The position numbers and the translations under genes were made by a program. Positions 54,571 to 64,000 of a stretch of DNA of 64,000 nucleotides are shown piece by piece; positions within the stretch are counted from its first letter, which is position 1, and every line of letters starts with the position of its first letter. The stretch is from Centrapalus pauciflorus (taxonomy: Eukaryota; Streptophyta; Magnoliopsida; Asterales; Asteraceae), in the NCBI GenBank assembly GCA_020465985.1, contig JAANYP010001170.1, positions 340,690 through 404,689 of the forward strand, given 5' to 3'. Under the pieces are notes generated by a model, which saw only the letters and a program-made list of their open reading frames with translations, was not told where the DNA came from and did not search any database.

Positions 54571-56201
54571 TATCTGGTCGAGAGGATGATACTTGTGAAC
54601 CTTGAGTGTGGGTTCTCTTTCTGTCTGAAATGATGTTCCCAGATTAGTATCATCACCTTCAGCACCACTTGAGGATTCTGCTCAAGTAACAGTTTGATCA
54701 GAAGATGGGATTGTTTCCCTATTGGATGGAGCTGTTACTTCAGGGCTTGGGATTGGCACTGCACACTCTATATTTGTGTCTTGTTAATCAATCAGGACCC
54801 CTGGTGGGTCACAAGATAGAAGTGGTAGTACAGTATACTCATCCCATGTAGCAGAATCTGAAATTGTTGGAAACTTTGTGCCAACAGTTTGAATATTTGT
54901 GTTACAAGCATGAGAATTTGGGCTGACATTTTCAACACTATTTTCAGCAGTTCTTGCAGTATACTCAACAAAGCTCAGAGACTTTGTTATTGAATCTAAA
55001 TTAAACAACCAATCAGGACTAGTGCCTTTGATATTTGCAGTATTTTCATTGAACTCAACATTGGCACTTTCATCAATGGTTTTAGACACACTATAGGCTT
55101 TGCAGTATTTTCATTAAACTCAACATTCGCACTTTCTTCAATGGTTTTATACACCCTATAGGCTTTGCTTTGAATAGAGTAACATACAAAGAATCCTTCT
55201 CCAGCCTTACTTTCAAACTTTCCTAAGTAAGTTTTAGTATGTAAAATAGTGCATGAGCAGCCAAAAGGTTTTAAGAAGGCTACTAAGGGAATCCTGTGAT
55301 GGAATAACTCATAGGGAGTTTTCTCTTGGGACTGAACAACTTGAATCCTATTTAGAACATAGCAAGCTGTATTAACTGCCTCTGCCCAGAAGGTCATTTG
55401 CAGTTTGGAATCAGCTAGCATGGTTCTAGCAGCCTCTATTAAAGTTCTATTCTTCCTTTCAGCTACACCATTTTGTTGAGGTGTTCTAGGTGCACTATAT
55501 TGCCTTGCAATGCCTTTAGACTCACAGAAACTGTTTAGGATATGATTTCTAAACTCAGTTCCATTGTCTGACCTGATCACCTTAACTTTTAAATTTGATT
55601 GGTTTTTTATCTTAAGAATAAAGCATTTGACTAGCTCAGCAGTTTCATCCTTAGTCCTAAGAAAGTAAACCCATGTAAATCTGGTGAAATCATCAACAAT
55701 GACTAAACAGTAAGCTCTTTTATTCAAACTCAAAATAGATGTTGGACCAAAAAGATCCATATGAATAAGATGAAGAGCAGATGAGATTGAATTTACTTCT
55801 TTGGCCTTATGAGAAGTTTTGTGTTGCTTGCCTTTGAGACATGCTACATAATGATCATAACATATGAACTCCTTTTGTGGTAAACCACTTACCAAGTTCT
55901 TTTGGACTAAAACATTCACAGATTTGAAGTTCATGTGACACATCCTTCTGTGCCAAAGAGCAGACTCATTTGATGATGCTTTGGATATCAAACAGCTTAA
56001 AATGTTTGATTTGGATAACAGATCTGCGTCCAAATAGTAGACATTGTCCTTTCGTGGTGTTCTAAGTAAAAAAAGATTTTCAGGGATTTTAAAATCTTTT
56101 GATAGAACAATGCACTCAGAGTCTGTGAACAAAACAGTATTTTGTTTATCACAGATTTGAGACACACTTAGTAAATTGTACTTCAGCTGTTCAACATACA
56201 A
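54571..56201 (-). pseudogene. Copia-4 integrase and linker (401 codons open)
   Basis: 56201-54996 is open: ending of the protease region (YNLLSVSQICDKQN), zinc region (LWHRRMCHMNF, then CLKGKQHKTSH), catalytic Asp in MDLFGP (about 148), Asp in RSDNGTEF (about 211), Glu in PQQNGVAERKNRT (about 247), and the KTPYELFHHR, FGCSCTILH tail. All three catalytic residues are present. A 65-bp direct duplication at 55037-55166 repeats the SANVEFNENTA coding stretch and, not being a multiple of three, shifts the frame. The linker to RT follows (54571-55036) with one stop. Confidence 0.9.
55037..55166. repeat. 65-bp tandem duplication in Copia-4
   Basis: GCAGTATTTTCATT starts at 55037 and again at 55102. 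The copies differ at a few bases, so the duplication is not very recent. Confidence 0.85.
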
Positions 56202-56213
56202 AACATCATTATA

Positions 56214-56405
56214 TCACTTGTCGCCTGCTTTGACAGTACCCTTACCTGTTACCTTACCTCCCTTGGAATTGCCTCCAAATGCAACAAACCCTCCTTCAAA
56301 GCTTTTGAAGTTTGACAAGCATTCAGAATTGCATGTCATGTGCCTAGAGCATCCACTGTCCATATGCCATCTTGTCTTATGTTGGGTCCTGTGGTTGCCC
56401 TGCAC
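56214..56405 (-). pseudogene. Copia-4 protease
   Basis: WHMDSGCSRHMTCNSE (about 56330-56378) is the aspartic protease active site; the F-G-G-N and KGKGTV strands follow. A stop at 56211-56213 separates it from the integrase ORF. It would cut the gag-pol polyprotein. Confidence 0.88.
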
Positions 56406-57811
56406 AGAAAAAGCTTAGGTAGTAGTGGAGTAAACCTAAAAAAATTGGTTTTGGGTTGTCCTTGTGCATTGACATAACTAAACACTGTTTGTGTCTTTTT
56501 AAACTTAGTAAGATCCACTGGTGGATTCTGTGAAGAGTATTTAGTTATAACATGAGGTATCCAGGTATTCTTTCCAACCTTTTCCTTAACAGTCTCAGAA
56601 GATCCACTTCTAGTTCCAGTTTTAGACTTAGCAGTTTGAACTGGGTTCTGAGTGCTAACAGTTTCAGAATTTGCACTACTAGTTCCAACTTTTGACATAA
56701 CAGTCCCAACACTTGCATCAGCAGTTTGATCTGTGTTTTTGCATTTAACACACCATACCTTTTTTATGTTTGTTTTAGATTTTGCTAAAACTTGTTTTTG
56801 GTGTGTAGGCTGTCTCTTGTTGACTTTTAAGTACCTGTGATCAACTGTCTTCTTTGGAACTGGTGTGACATGTGTTTTGGCCTTTGAAATTTTTGAGTTT
56901 CAAAAAATTGCCTGTTTTTGAACCACAGTTTGTTTTGTAAAAGATGGTTTATATAAACAATGCATGGCCCAATGATTTTTCCCGCCACAATGGAAACATC
57001 TTTTGACTGTTTTGATTGGAGAACCAGTTTTGTGAGACCATAACTGTTTCTTGTTCCTTTGATTTCCCCTCACCTGCTGCTGTGTGGGAAACTTTTGGAC
57101 GCCATGCTTTTGGCATGTGCATATTGGAACAGTCTTACCCCATTTATTATTTTTTGAGGAAGATGCAATGTTACAGTTAGATTATACAGAAACATGTGGA
57201 GCATTATTACATACACTCATCTTCTCTTTTCCTTTCACACTGTGGGTTTTGATGAAACTGGAAGTACGAGGTTCTAAAGGTGCACTCATTGTTTTGGAGT
57301 TGCTCTCAACTTCTTTATACTCACAGCCTGCATTTGGAATCAATTCTTCTTTAGATTCAGGCCTGTCTTCAAGGATAGGATCTACAGTTTTCATTGTCTC
57401 ATCTAATGGTTCATTCACAAGCCTATCAGCAACTTCACTCATGGGATGAATGTATTTGTTGTTGTATGGGGGTGGTGTAGCTTTGTATCCTATACCTTCC
57501 TTGGGATTGAGTTGAGATTTTACCCTATCTTTAAATTGGACCTCCATTAGGTGTTCTAGCTTTTGATTGGCCAGCTTGAAGCTACCAAAATCTATATTAA
57601 TATATTCTATTTTCTTGTTAGCTGCTAACACCTTATGTTCAGCCTCTTCTAGTTTCTTATTTAGGGTCTCTATTTTCTTATTCAATTCCTTTTTCTCCCA
57701 CTCATGATATGTTCTATCATGTCCCATCTGAATCTCATTATCCTTATAGTCATTGATATGTTTTTCAAGATCTTCTATAGCCTGCATATACTCATATCTC
57801 CTCTCTTCCAT
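56406..57811 (-). pseudogene. Copia-4 gag C-part: coiled coil, second zinc knuckle, Ser/Thr linker
   Basis: 57811-57182 is an open 209-codon coiled coil (heptads of Leu/Ile/Lys/Glu, then PPPYNNKYIHPMSEV). A degraded stretch follows, with a CCHC knuckle CFHCGGKNHWAMHC at 56958-57000, and then a Ser/Thr/Glu linker (56336-56698) leading to the protease. Same order as in Copia-3. Confidence 0.75.
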
Positions 57812-57826
57812 CTTAGCTAGAGTTTT

Positions 57827-59097
57827 TCACATGCTCTCATTATGATCTCTATACTTATTAACCATATTTTTGCATGTTTGAGAACAGAGTTTAGCATTTA
57901 CCTCAGATGGTAGTTCAGTGGAAGTGACAGTGGATGTTTCTGCCATAAGAGCTTGATTTTGAAACTCCTCTTCTGTCTGATCACTCCAGTCAAACACATT
58001 TTCTTCTTGAGAGACAAGAACTTGTGAGGATGAAGTTTGATTGGTTTGCTGGGGTCTTGGTGGCTGCTGACCTTGGGATCTGCATTCTATAGCAAAGTGG
58101 CCAAGCTTGTGGCATTTAAAGCACTCAACCTTTGATTTATCAAATGCTGGCTTGCCTTCTGTTCTGGCTTGAAAGTTTGGTCTGCCAGTTCTTTTCAGAA
58201 ATCTTTTGGCCCTCATAGTCAACATAGCATGCTGCCATTTTAAGTCCATCTCTTCTAAATCATCTGGATGGATTTGTTCCAGATCTTCAGCATTTAGAGC
58301 AAACAATCCATCACTTGCAACAAATGCTTCATAATGAACTTCAGAGGAGTTACCATCAGCACCTGAAAAAAGAATCACAACAGTTTGATTTATCAGTTAA
58401 TGCTTATGACAACAGACCAGTGTTGTGATTGTAAGAAAAGGATTTCTTTCTATTTTCAATCTCAGATTCAAACACTCTCAGGCTGTTGTAAAGATCATCA
58501 GACTCTATTTTATCTAGAGTGTCTTTGGTTCTCCATTGGGCAGCATAGACTGTCCATTCTTCACCAAGAGATCTGAGGAATTTTCAGTTTACTTCATCTT
58601 GATCCAGACTGACTTTAGCACTTTCCAATTCACCTATTAGCTTATTAAATCTATCAAAAATCTGAGTAAGGTTTTCATTCTTGCCACCATAAAAGTTTTC
58701 ATACTTCTGTTTTAAAAGATCCTTTTCATTCCTTTTGGTGCTAGCATTGCCAGCTAATCTTTTCTCTAAAGCAATCCAAAGAGAATGAGCAGTATAAAAC
58801 TTTCTAAACTGATGTTGATAAGCATTAGGAATGGCTATTTGTAAAAGAGTAAGAGCTTTCATTTCATTCATTCTAGCCTTTCTTTCAATTTCAGTTTTTG
58901 GAGGTGTTTTATAGGTTTGCCCTCAGCATCTAGTTCAGGATCAACTGCAGGAGGATTTTCAACAGCTTCCCATATGACATAATCAATAAATTGAATGATT
59001 TGTTGAATCCTGAGTTTCTACATCTCGAACTCAGTGGGTTTGAGCATAGGCACTTTGAGTCCTTGTCCAGATCCACTACTGCTATTTTCAAACTCCA
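57827..59097 (-). pseudogene. Copia-4 gag (broken)
   Basis: ATG at 59097 opens MEFENSSSGSGQGLKVPMLK, then the UBN2 gag (58584-58871: KALTLLQIAIPNAYQHQF, LWIALEKRLAGNASTKRN, FDRFNKLIGELESAKVSL), a lesion at 58380-58584, and HPDDLEEMDLKWQHAMLTMR with the CCHC knuckle CFKCHKLGHFAIEC (58084-58125). Frameshift near 58880 and stops near 58580 and 59020. Ten bases beyond the start codon the sequence switches to a mini-LTR unit. Confidence 0.88.
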
Positions 59098-59107
59098 TTG
59101 CAGAATC

Positions 59108-59802
59108 TGAAGTTCTGATGGAACATTAGATAATTTTTTATGCGAAGATTTTGAAAGGATGCGAACTTCGAATTAGGGGTTCGAAGTTCGTGTGATGAAC
59201 CGAGAGAAAGTATAACTATAAAACAATCAGATTATATGAAGTTCGGATGACTTTAGATGAGATCCGAAGTAGGGATCCGAAGTGTTGGTTCGAAGAAACA
59301 CTTAGTCAAATATATTCAATGCAACAGTACCAGTTTAAGAACAAAAATTCATAATTTGGTCAAATGTTTGTTTTAAAGCCTAAAATGGTACCTAAGTGCT
59401 CGGAATATTTTTAGAAACAACTTTTGTAAAGCAAGTTTACGTAAAAACGCCTAAACAAAATGATTTTTAAGCAAAATGGTCTAAAAAGTCAATGAACAGT
59501 GATGAACAATAATAGGTCGAATTTGACAGATTTAAACCCTAAAACACGAATTAATTGAACATATAAGTCTCAAAATTTATGAAGTAAGAGGTATCAATCT
59601 CTATTATGGAAAAATACAAGCAAAATAGAATATTAAATATCAATTTAGGAGTAAAAATCGAGGGTCCAGCGATGAACAGTTCGACGCAGTGAACAACAAC
59701 AACAAAAATCAGCCCACATCTGATAAATATCAGTTGAAATCTACTCCAATGGCTCTGATACCAATATCGGTAGAAATCCACTCCAATGGCGCTGATACCA
59801 AT
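59108..59802 (-). repeat. Mini-LTR unit 2, right fragment
   Basis: Starts at GAAGTTCTGATGG within the unit and runs through the TTCGAAGTT motifs and leader to the double primer-binding site (59752-59763 intact; 59789-59800 changed to GCGCTGATACCA). It complements the fragment ending at 32053. Confidence 0.85.
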
Positions 59803-61455
59803 TGTAGTAACAATCCAAGTAATATTATAAGCACTCAAAATAATTAAAATAAGATTTTATGGCAGAAATATGAAAGAACAAAGAGAATAATACTCAATCA
59901 ATGTTATTCACTTTCCAGCCGTCAAACGCTCTCTTGGAATTTTAAATAATGTCAAGTGCTACAAAACCCTAGGTATAATATTCTGTATTTGAGGGGTTTA
60001 CATAAAATACCCCTCAACTTTCTAGGAAAAAGGAAAATTACATTGAAAGGAAATAAACTACAAGTTATTACAATATAAATCCATAGAATTGAAATAATAA
60101 ATCTAAAAAATTTGAAGTCAAACCTATAAGTCAAAGTCAGTCGAACTCGAGAAACAATTCTTTGAACTCAAGATGGAGTCAAATTAGGCTCCTATGGACA
60201 AGATGTTGATTATAACAGAATCATGTTCAAATGGATTGGACTCAAGTTCGATGATGTTGGACTCAAGATCAAATCAATTGATGTCAAGCTGGATGAAGTG
60301 TGACTCGAGTTCGAGTCTGTTCGATCTGAAATGATATATTTACATAAACCATTAAGTATTGAAAGCTTTGAACTCGAAATGTTAAACAATTAAGTTGAAA
60401 AGAACAACTTGTTAACTCGAGTTCCAGTCTTAACGATGCAATGTTAACTCGGTAGGAATTAAGTTTTTAAAACTTTTCAGCACCACTAAAGAGTTACAAC
60501 TCTTGAATCAGTCTTATTGCTCACTGGTACTTGAAAATATTCTAAGTCACTCAACGCACATCCTAGAGTTACAACTCTCGGATCACACATCTCACTCAGC
60601 ATTGCACTTAAATTTTCTAAGTATGTTTTATAATCCTTGTTCATCCAGAGTTATAACTCTCGGGTATCAAGTGAGGTGCTAAATTCTTAGATTATTTTCT
60701 AATTCATAATAATCCGAAAGTTACAACTCTTAGATAAAGCTATACCCGATAGTCATAATCCGAAGTTCTGATGGAACATTAGATGATTTTTTATGCGATG
60801 TTTTTGAAAGGATGCGAACTTCGAATTAGGGGTTCGAAGTTCGTGTGAAGAACCAAGAGAAAGTATAACTATAAAACAATCGGATTATACGAAATTCGGT
60901 GACTTTAGATGAGATCCGAAGTATGGATCCGAAGTTTTGGTTTGAAGAAACACTTAGTCATATATTTTCAATGCAACAGTATCAGTTTAAGAACAAAAAT
61001 TCATATTTTGGCCAAATGTTTGATTTAAAGCCTAAAAATGGTACCTAAGTGCTCGGAATATTTTTAGTAACAACTTTTGTAAAGCAAGTTTACATAAAAA
61101 CACCTAAAGAAGGGGATTTTTAAGAAAAATGGTCTGAAAAGTCAATGAACAACGATGAACAATAACAGGTCGAATTTGACATATTTAAACCCTAAAACAC
61201 GAATTAATTTAACATATAAGGCTCAAAATTTATAAAGTAGGAGGTATCAATCTCTATTATGGGAAAATATAAGCAAAATAGAATATTAAAGAGAAATTTA
61301 GGAGTAAAAACCGAGGGTCCAGCGATGAACAGTTCGACGCAGTGAACAACAACAACAAAAATCAGCCCACATCTGATAAATATTAGTTGAGATCTACTCC
61401 AATGGCTCTGAAACCAATATCGGCTGAAATCCAATCCTATGGCTCTGATACCAAT
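59803..61455 (-). repeat. Mini-LTR unit 3, complete (LTR 59803-60002)
   Basis: 1653-bp unit: 200-bp LTR (TGTAGTAACAATCC...GGGGTTTACA), GTTGAGGGG polypurine-like tract, CTCGAG/TTCGAG motifs (60125-60320), hairpin series (60480-60760), TTCGAAGTT motifs (60760-60950), leader with AGTTCGACGCAGTGAAC, and two primer-binding-site motifs. No gene. Confidence 0.9.
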
Positions 61456-63105
61456 TGAAGTAACGATCCAAGTAATATTATATGCACTCAAAATGATTAA
61501 AATATGATTTTATGGCATAAATATGAAAGAACAAAGAGAATAATATTCAATCAATGTTATTCACTTTCCAGCCGTCAAATGCTCTCTTGGAAATTTAAAT
61601 AATGTCAAGTGGTACAAAACCCTAGGTATAATATTCTGTATTTGAGGGGTTTACATAAAATACCCCTCAACTTTCTAGGAAAAAGGAAAATTACAATGAA
61701 AGGAAATAAACTACAAGTTATTACAATATAAATCCATAGAATTGAAATAATAATTCTAAAAAAACTAAAGTCAAACCTATAAGTCAAAGTCAGTTGAACT
61801 CGAGAAACAATTCTTTGAACTCAAGATGAAGTCAAAATAAGCTCCTATGGACAAGATGTTGATTATAACGGAATCAAGTTCTAATGGATCGGACTCAAGT
61901 TCAATGATGTTGGACTCGAGCTCGTGGGACCAGGACTCAAGATCAAATCAATTGATGTCAAGCTCGATGAAGTGTGACTCGAATTCGAGTCTGTTCGATC
62001 TGAAATGATATATTTACATAAACCATTAAGTATTGAAAGCTTTGAACTCGAAATGTTAAACAACTAAATTGAAAAGAAAAACTTGTTAACTCGAGTTCGA
62101 GTCTTAACAATGCGAAGTTAACTCGGTAAGAATTAAGTGTTTAAAACTTTTCAGCACCAATCGAGAGTTACAACTCTCGGATCACTCTTATTGCTCACTG
62201 ATACTTGAAAATATTCTAAGTCACTCAAGGCACATTCTAGAGTTACAACTCTCGGATCACACATCTCACTCAGCATTGCACTTATATTTTCTAAGTATGC
62301 TTTATAATCCTTGTTCATCCAGAGTTATAACTCTCGGGTATCAAATGAAGTACTAAATTCTTAAATTATTTTCTAATTCATAATAATCCGAAAGTTACAA
62401 CTCTCGGATAAAGCTATACCCGAGAGTCATAATCCGAAGTTCAGATGGAACATTAGATGATTTTTTATGCGAAGTTTTTGAAAGGAAGCGAACTTCGAAT
62501 TAGGGGTTCAAAGTTCGTGTGATGAACCGAGAGAAAGTATAACTATAAAACAAACAGATTATATGAAGTTCGAATGACTTTAGATGAGATCCGAAGTAGG
62601 GATCCGAATTTTTGGTTCGAAGAAACACTTAGTCAACTATTTTCAATGCAGCAGTACCAGTTTAAAAACAAGAATTCATCTTTTGGCCAAATGTTTGTTT
62701 AAAAGCCTAAAAATGGTACCCAAGTGCTCGGAATATTTTTAGAAACAACTTTTGTAAAGTCAATGAATTATTAAGCCAAATGGTCTAAAAAGTCAATGAA
62801 CAATGATGAACAATAACAGGTCGAATTTGACAGATTTAAACCCTAAACACTAATTAATTGAACATATAAGGCTCAAAATTTATAAAGTAAGAGGTATCAA
62901 TCTCTATTATGGAAAAATACAAGCAAAATAGAATATTAAAGAGCAATTTAGGTGTAAAAACCGAGGCTCCAGCGATGAACAGTTCGACGCAGTGAACAAC
63001 AACAACAAAAATCGGCCCACATCTGATAAATATCAGTTGAAATATACTCCAATGTCTCTGATACCAATATCGGTAGAAATCCACTCTAATGGCTCTGATA
63101 CCAAT
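61456..63105 (-). repeat. Mini-LTR unit 4, complete (LTR 61456-61655)
   Basis: 1650-bp unit of the same structure; its LTR begins TGAAGTAACG (T to A at base 3). The hairpin at about 62160-62182 is close to perfect. It ends with two intact primer-binding-site motifs at 63054-63065 and 63091-63102. Confidence 0.9.
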
Positions 63106-64000
63106 TGTAGTAATGATCCAAGTAATATTATAAGAACTCAAAGTGATTAAAATATGATTTTATGGCAGAAATATGAAAGAACAAAGAGAATAATACTCAA
63201 TCAATGTTATTCACTTTCCAGCCGTCAAATGCTCTCTTGGAAATTTAAATAATGTCAAGTGGTAAAAACCCTAGGTATAATATTCTGTATTTGAGGGGTT
63301 TACATAAAATACCCCTCAACTTTCTAGGAAAAAGGAAAATTACAATGAAAGGAAATAAACTACAAGTTATTACAATATAAATCCATAGAATTGAATTAAT
63401 AATTCTAAAAAAACTAAAGTCAAACCTATAAGTCAAAGTCAGTTGAACTCGAGAAACAATTCTTTGAACTCAAGATGAAGTCAAAATAAGCTCCTATGGA
63501 CAAGATGTTGATTATATCGGAATCAAGTTCTAATGGATTGGACTCAAGTTCAATGATGTTGGACTCGAGCTCGTGGGACCAGGACTCAAGATAAAATCAA
63601 TTGATGTCAAGCTCGATGAAGTGTGACTCGAATTCGAGTCTGTTCGATCTGAAATGATATATTTACATAAACCATTAAGTATTGAAAGCTTTGAACTCGA
63701 AATGTTAAACAATTAAATTGAAAAGAAAAACTTGTTAACTCGAGTTCGATTCTTAACGATGCGAAGTTAACTCGGTATGAATTAAGTTTTTAATACTTTT
63801 TAGCACCAATCGATAGTTACAACTCTCGGATCACTCTTATTGCTCACTGATACTTGAAAATATTCTAAGTCACTCAAGGAACATCCTAGAGTTACAACTC
63901 TCGGATCACACATCTCACTCAGCATTGCACTTATATTTTCTAAGTATGCTTTATAATCCTTGTTCATCCAGAGTTATAACTCTCGGGTATCAAGTGAAGT
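63106..64000 (-). repeat. Mini-LTR unit 5, cut by the window end (LTR 63106-63304)
   Basis: 199-bp LTR and about 700 bp of internal sequence up to the hairpin series. The array continues beyond the window, so its full copy number is unknown. Confidence 0.9.

Larger units (their letters stand above)
49121..59107 (-). mobile_element. Copia-4: Sirevirus-like copia element with extra ORF, 5' end lost
   Basis: Minus-strand element with 3' LTR (about 49121-49715), polypurine tract, extra ORF, RNase H, RT, integrase, protease and gag. It stops at the gag start (59097), and the sequence changes at about 59107 to the interior of a mini-LTR unit, so the leader, primer-binding site and 5' LTR are missing. 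No target duplication can be identified. Confidence 0.88.

Noticed and set aside
59952..60134. 60-codon hydrophobic ORF repeated in all mini-LTR units
   Set aside because: Overlaps the LTR and polypurine tract, and is no more conserved than the surrounding DNA by eye; shared ancestry explains it.

Overview
This window is plant nuclear DNA, most likely from a eudicot with a large, repeat-rich genome. I see no host gene, tRNA, rRNA, CRISPR array or prokaryotic signal. Almost every base belongs to LTR retrotransposons inserted into one another: Ty1/copia elements with a large extra ORF (Sirevirus-like layout), one Ty3/gypsy chromovirus, and a tandem array of short LTR units without proteins. All intact or nearly intact primer-binding sites fit the 3' end of the initiator methionine tRNA (TGGTATCAGAGC). 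Element names used here (Copia-0 to Copia-5, Gypsy-1, mini-LTR array) are my own labels.

Layout. 1-706 may be the end of an LTR. 1530-2455 is a heavily deleted copia pol (Copia-0). Copia-1 (minus strand) runs from an LTR at 2456-2701 through RH-RT-INT (to 5691), is broken by Gypsy-1 (5697-14869, minus, 2.2-kb LTRs, nearly intact), and resumes with INT N-terminus and protease (14875-15330). At 15613 a 200-bp LTR begins; it is broken after 126 bp by Copia-2 (15739-29634, minus, 13.9 kb, perfect 5-bp target duplication AAATG). The LTR resumes at 29640 and opens a tandem array of ~1.65-kb mini-LTR units, which runs to 32053 and continues at 59108-64000. Between the halves of the array lies a 27-kb composite: Copia-5 gag to protease (plus strand, 32054-33014 and 46287-48883), itself split by Copia-3 (33020-46281, minus, perfect target duplication GTTTG, identical-length 645-bp LTRs), and then Copia-4 (49121-59107, minus, 5' LTR lost).

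Relative age. By eye the LTR pairs differ by about 0.5% in Gypsy-1 (plus one 34-bp deletion), 1.2% in Copia-3 and 4-5% in Copia-2, which agrees with the nesting. Gypsy-1 carries one obvious frameshift; every copia pol carries several lesions, so nothing here is clearly autonomous.

Most notable. Copia-2, Copia-3 and Copia-4 each carry, between RNase H and the 3' LTR, a long ORF with the same layout: an N-terminal ~200-residue domain, a long low-complexity acidic/Pro/Gln linker and a C-terminal domain. In Copia-2 and Copia-3 a dense array of TCGA-core motifs (ACTCGAAT / GATTCGAA) sits just upstream of gag and again just upstream of this extra ORF, separated from pol by a 2-kb spacer. This suggests the extra ORF is a second cistron with its own leader. 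The mini-LTR array, with duplicated primer-binding sites and reiterated perfect hairpins, is the other unusual structure.
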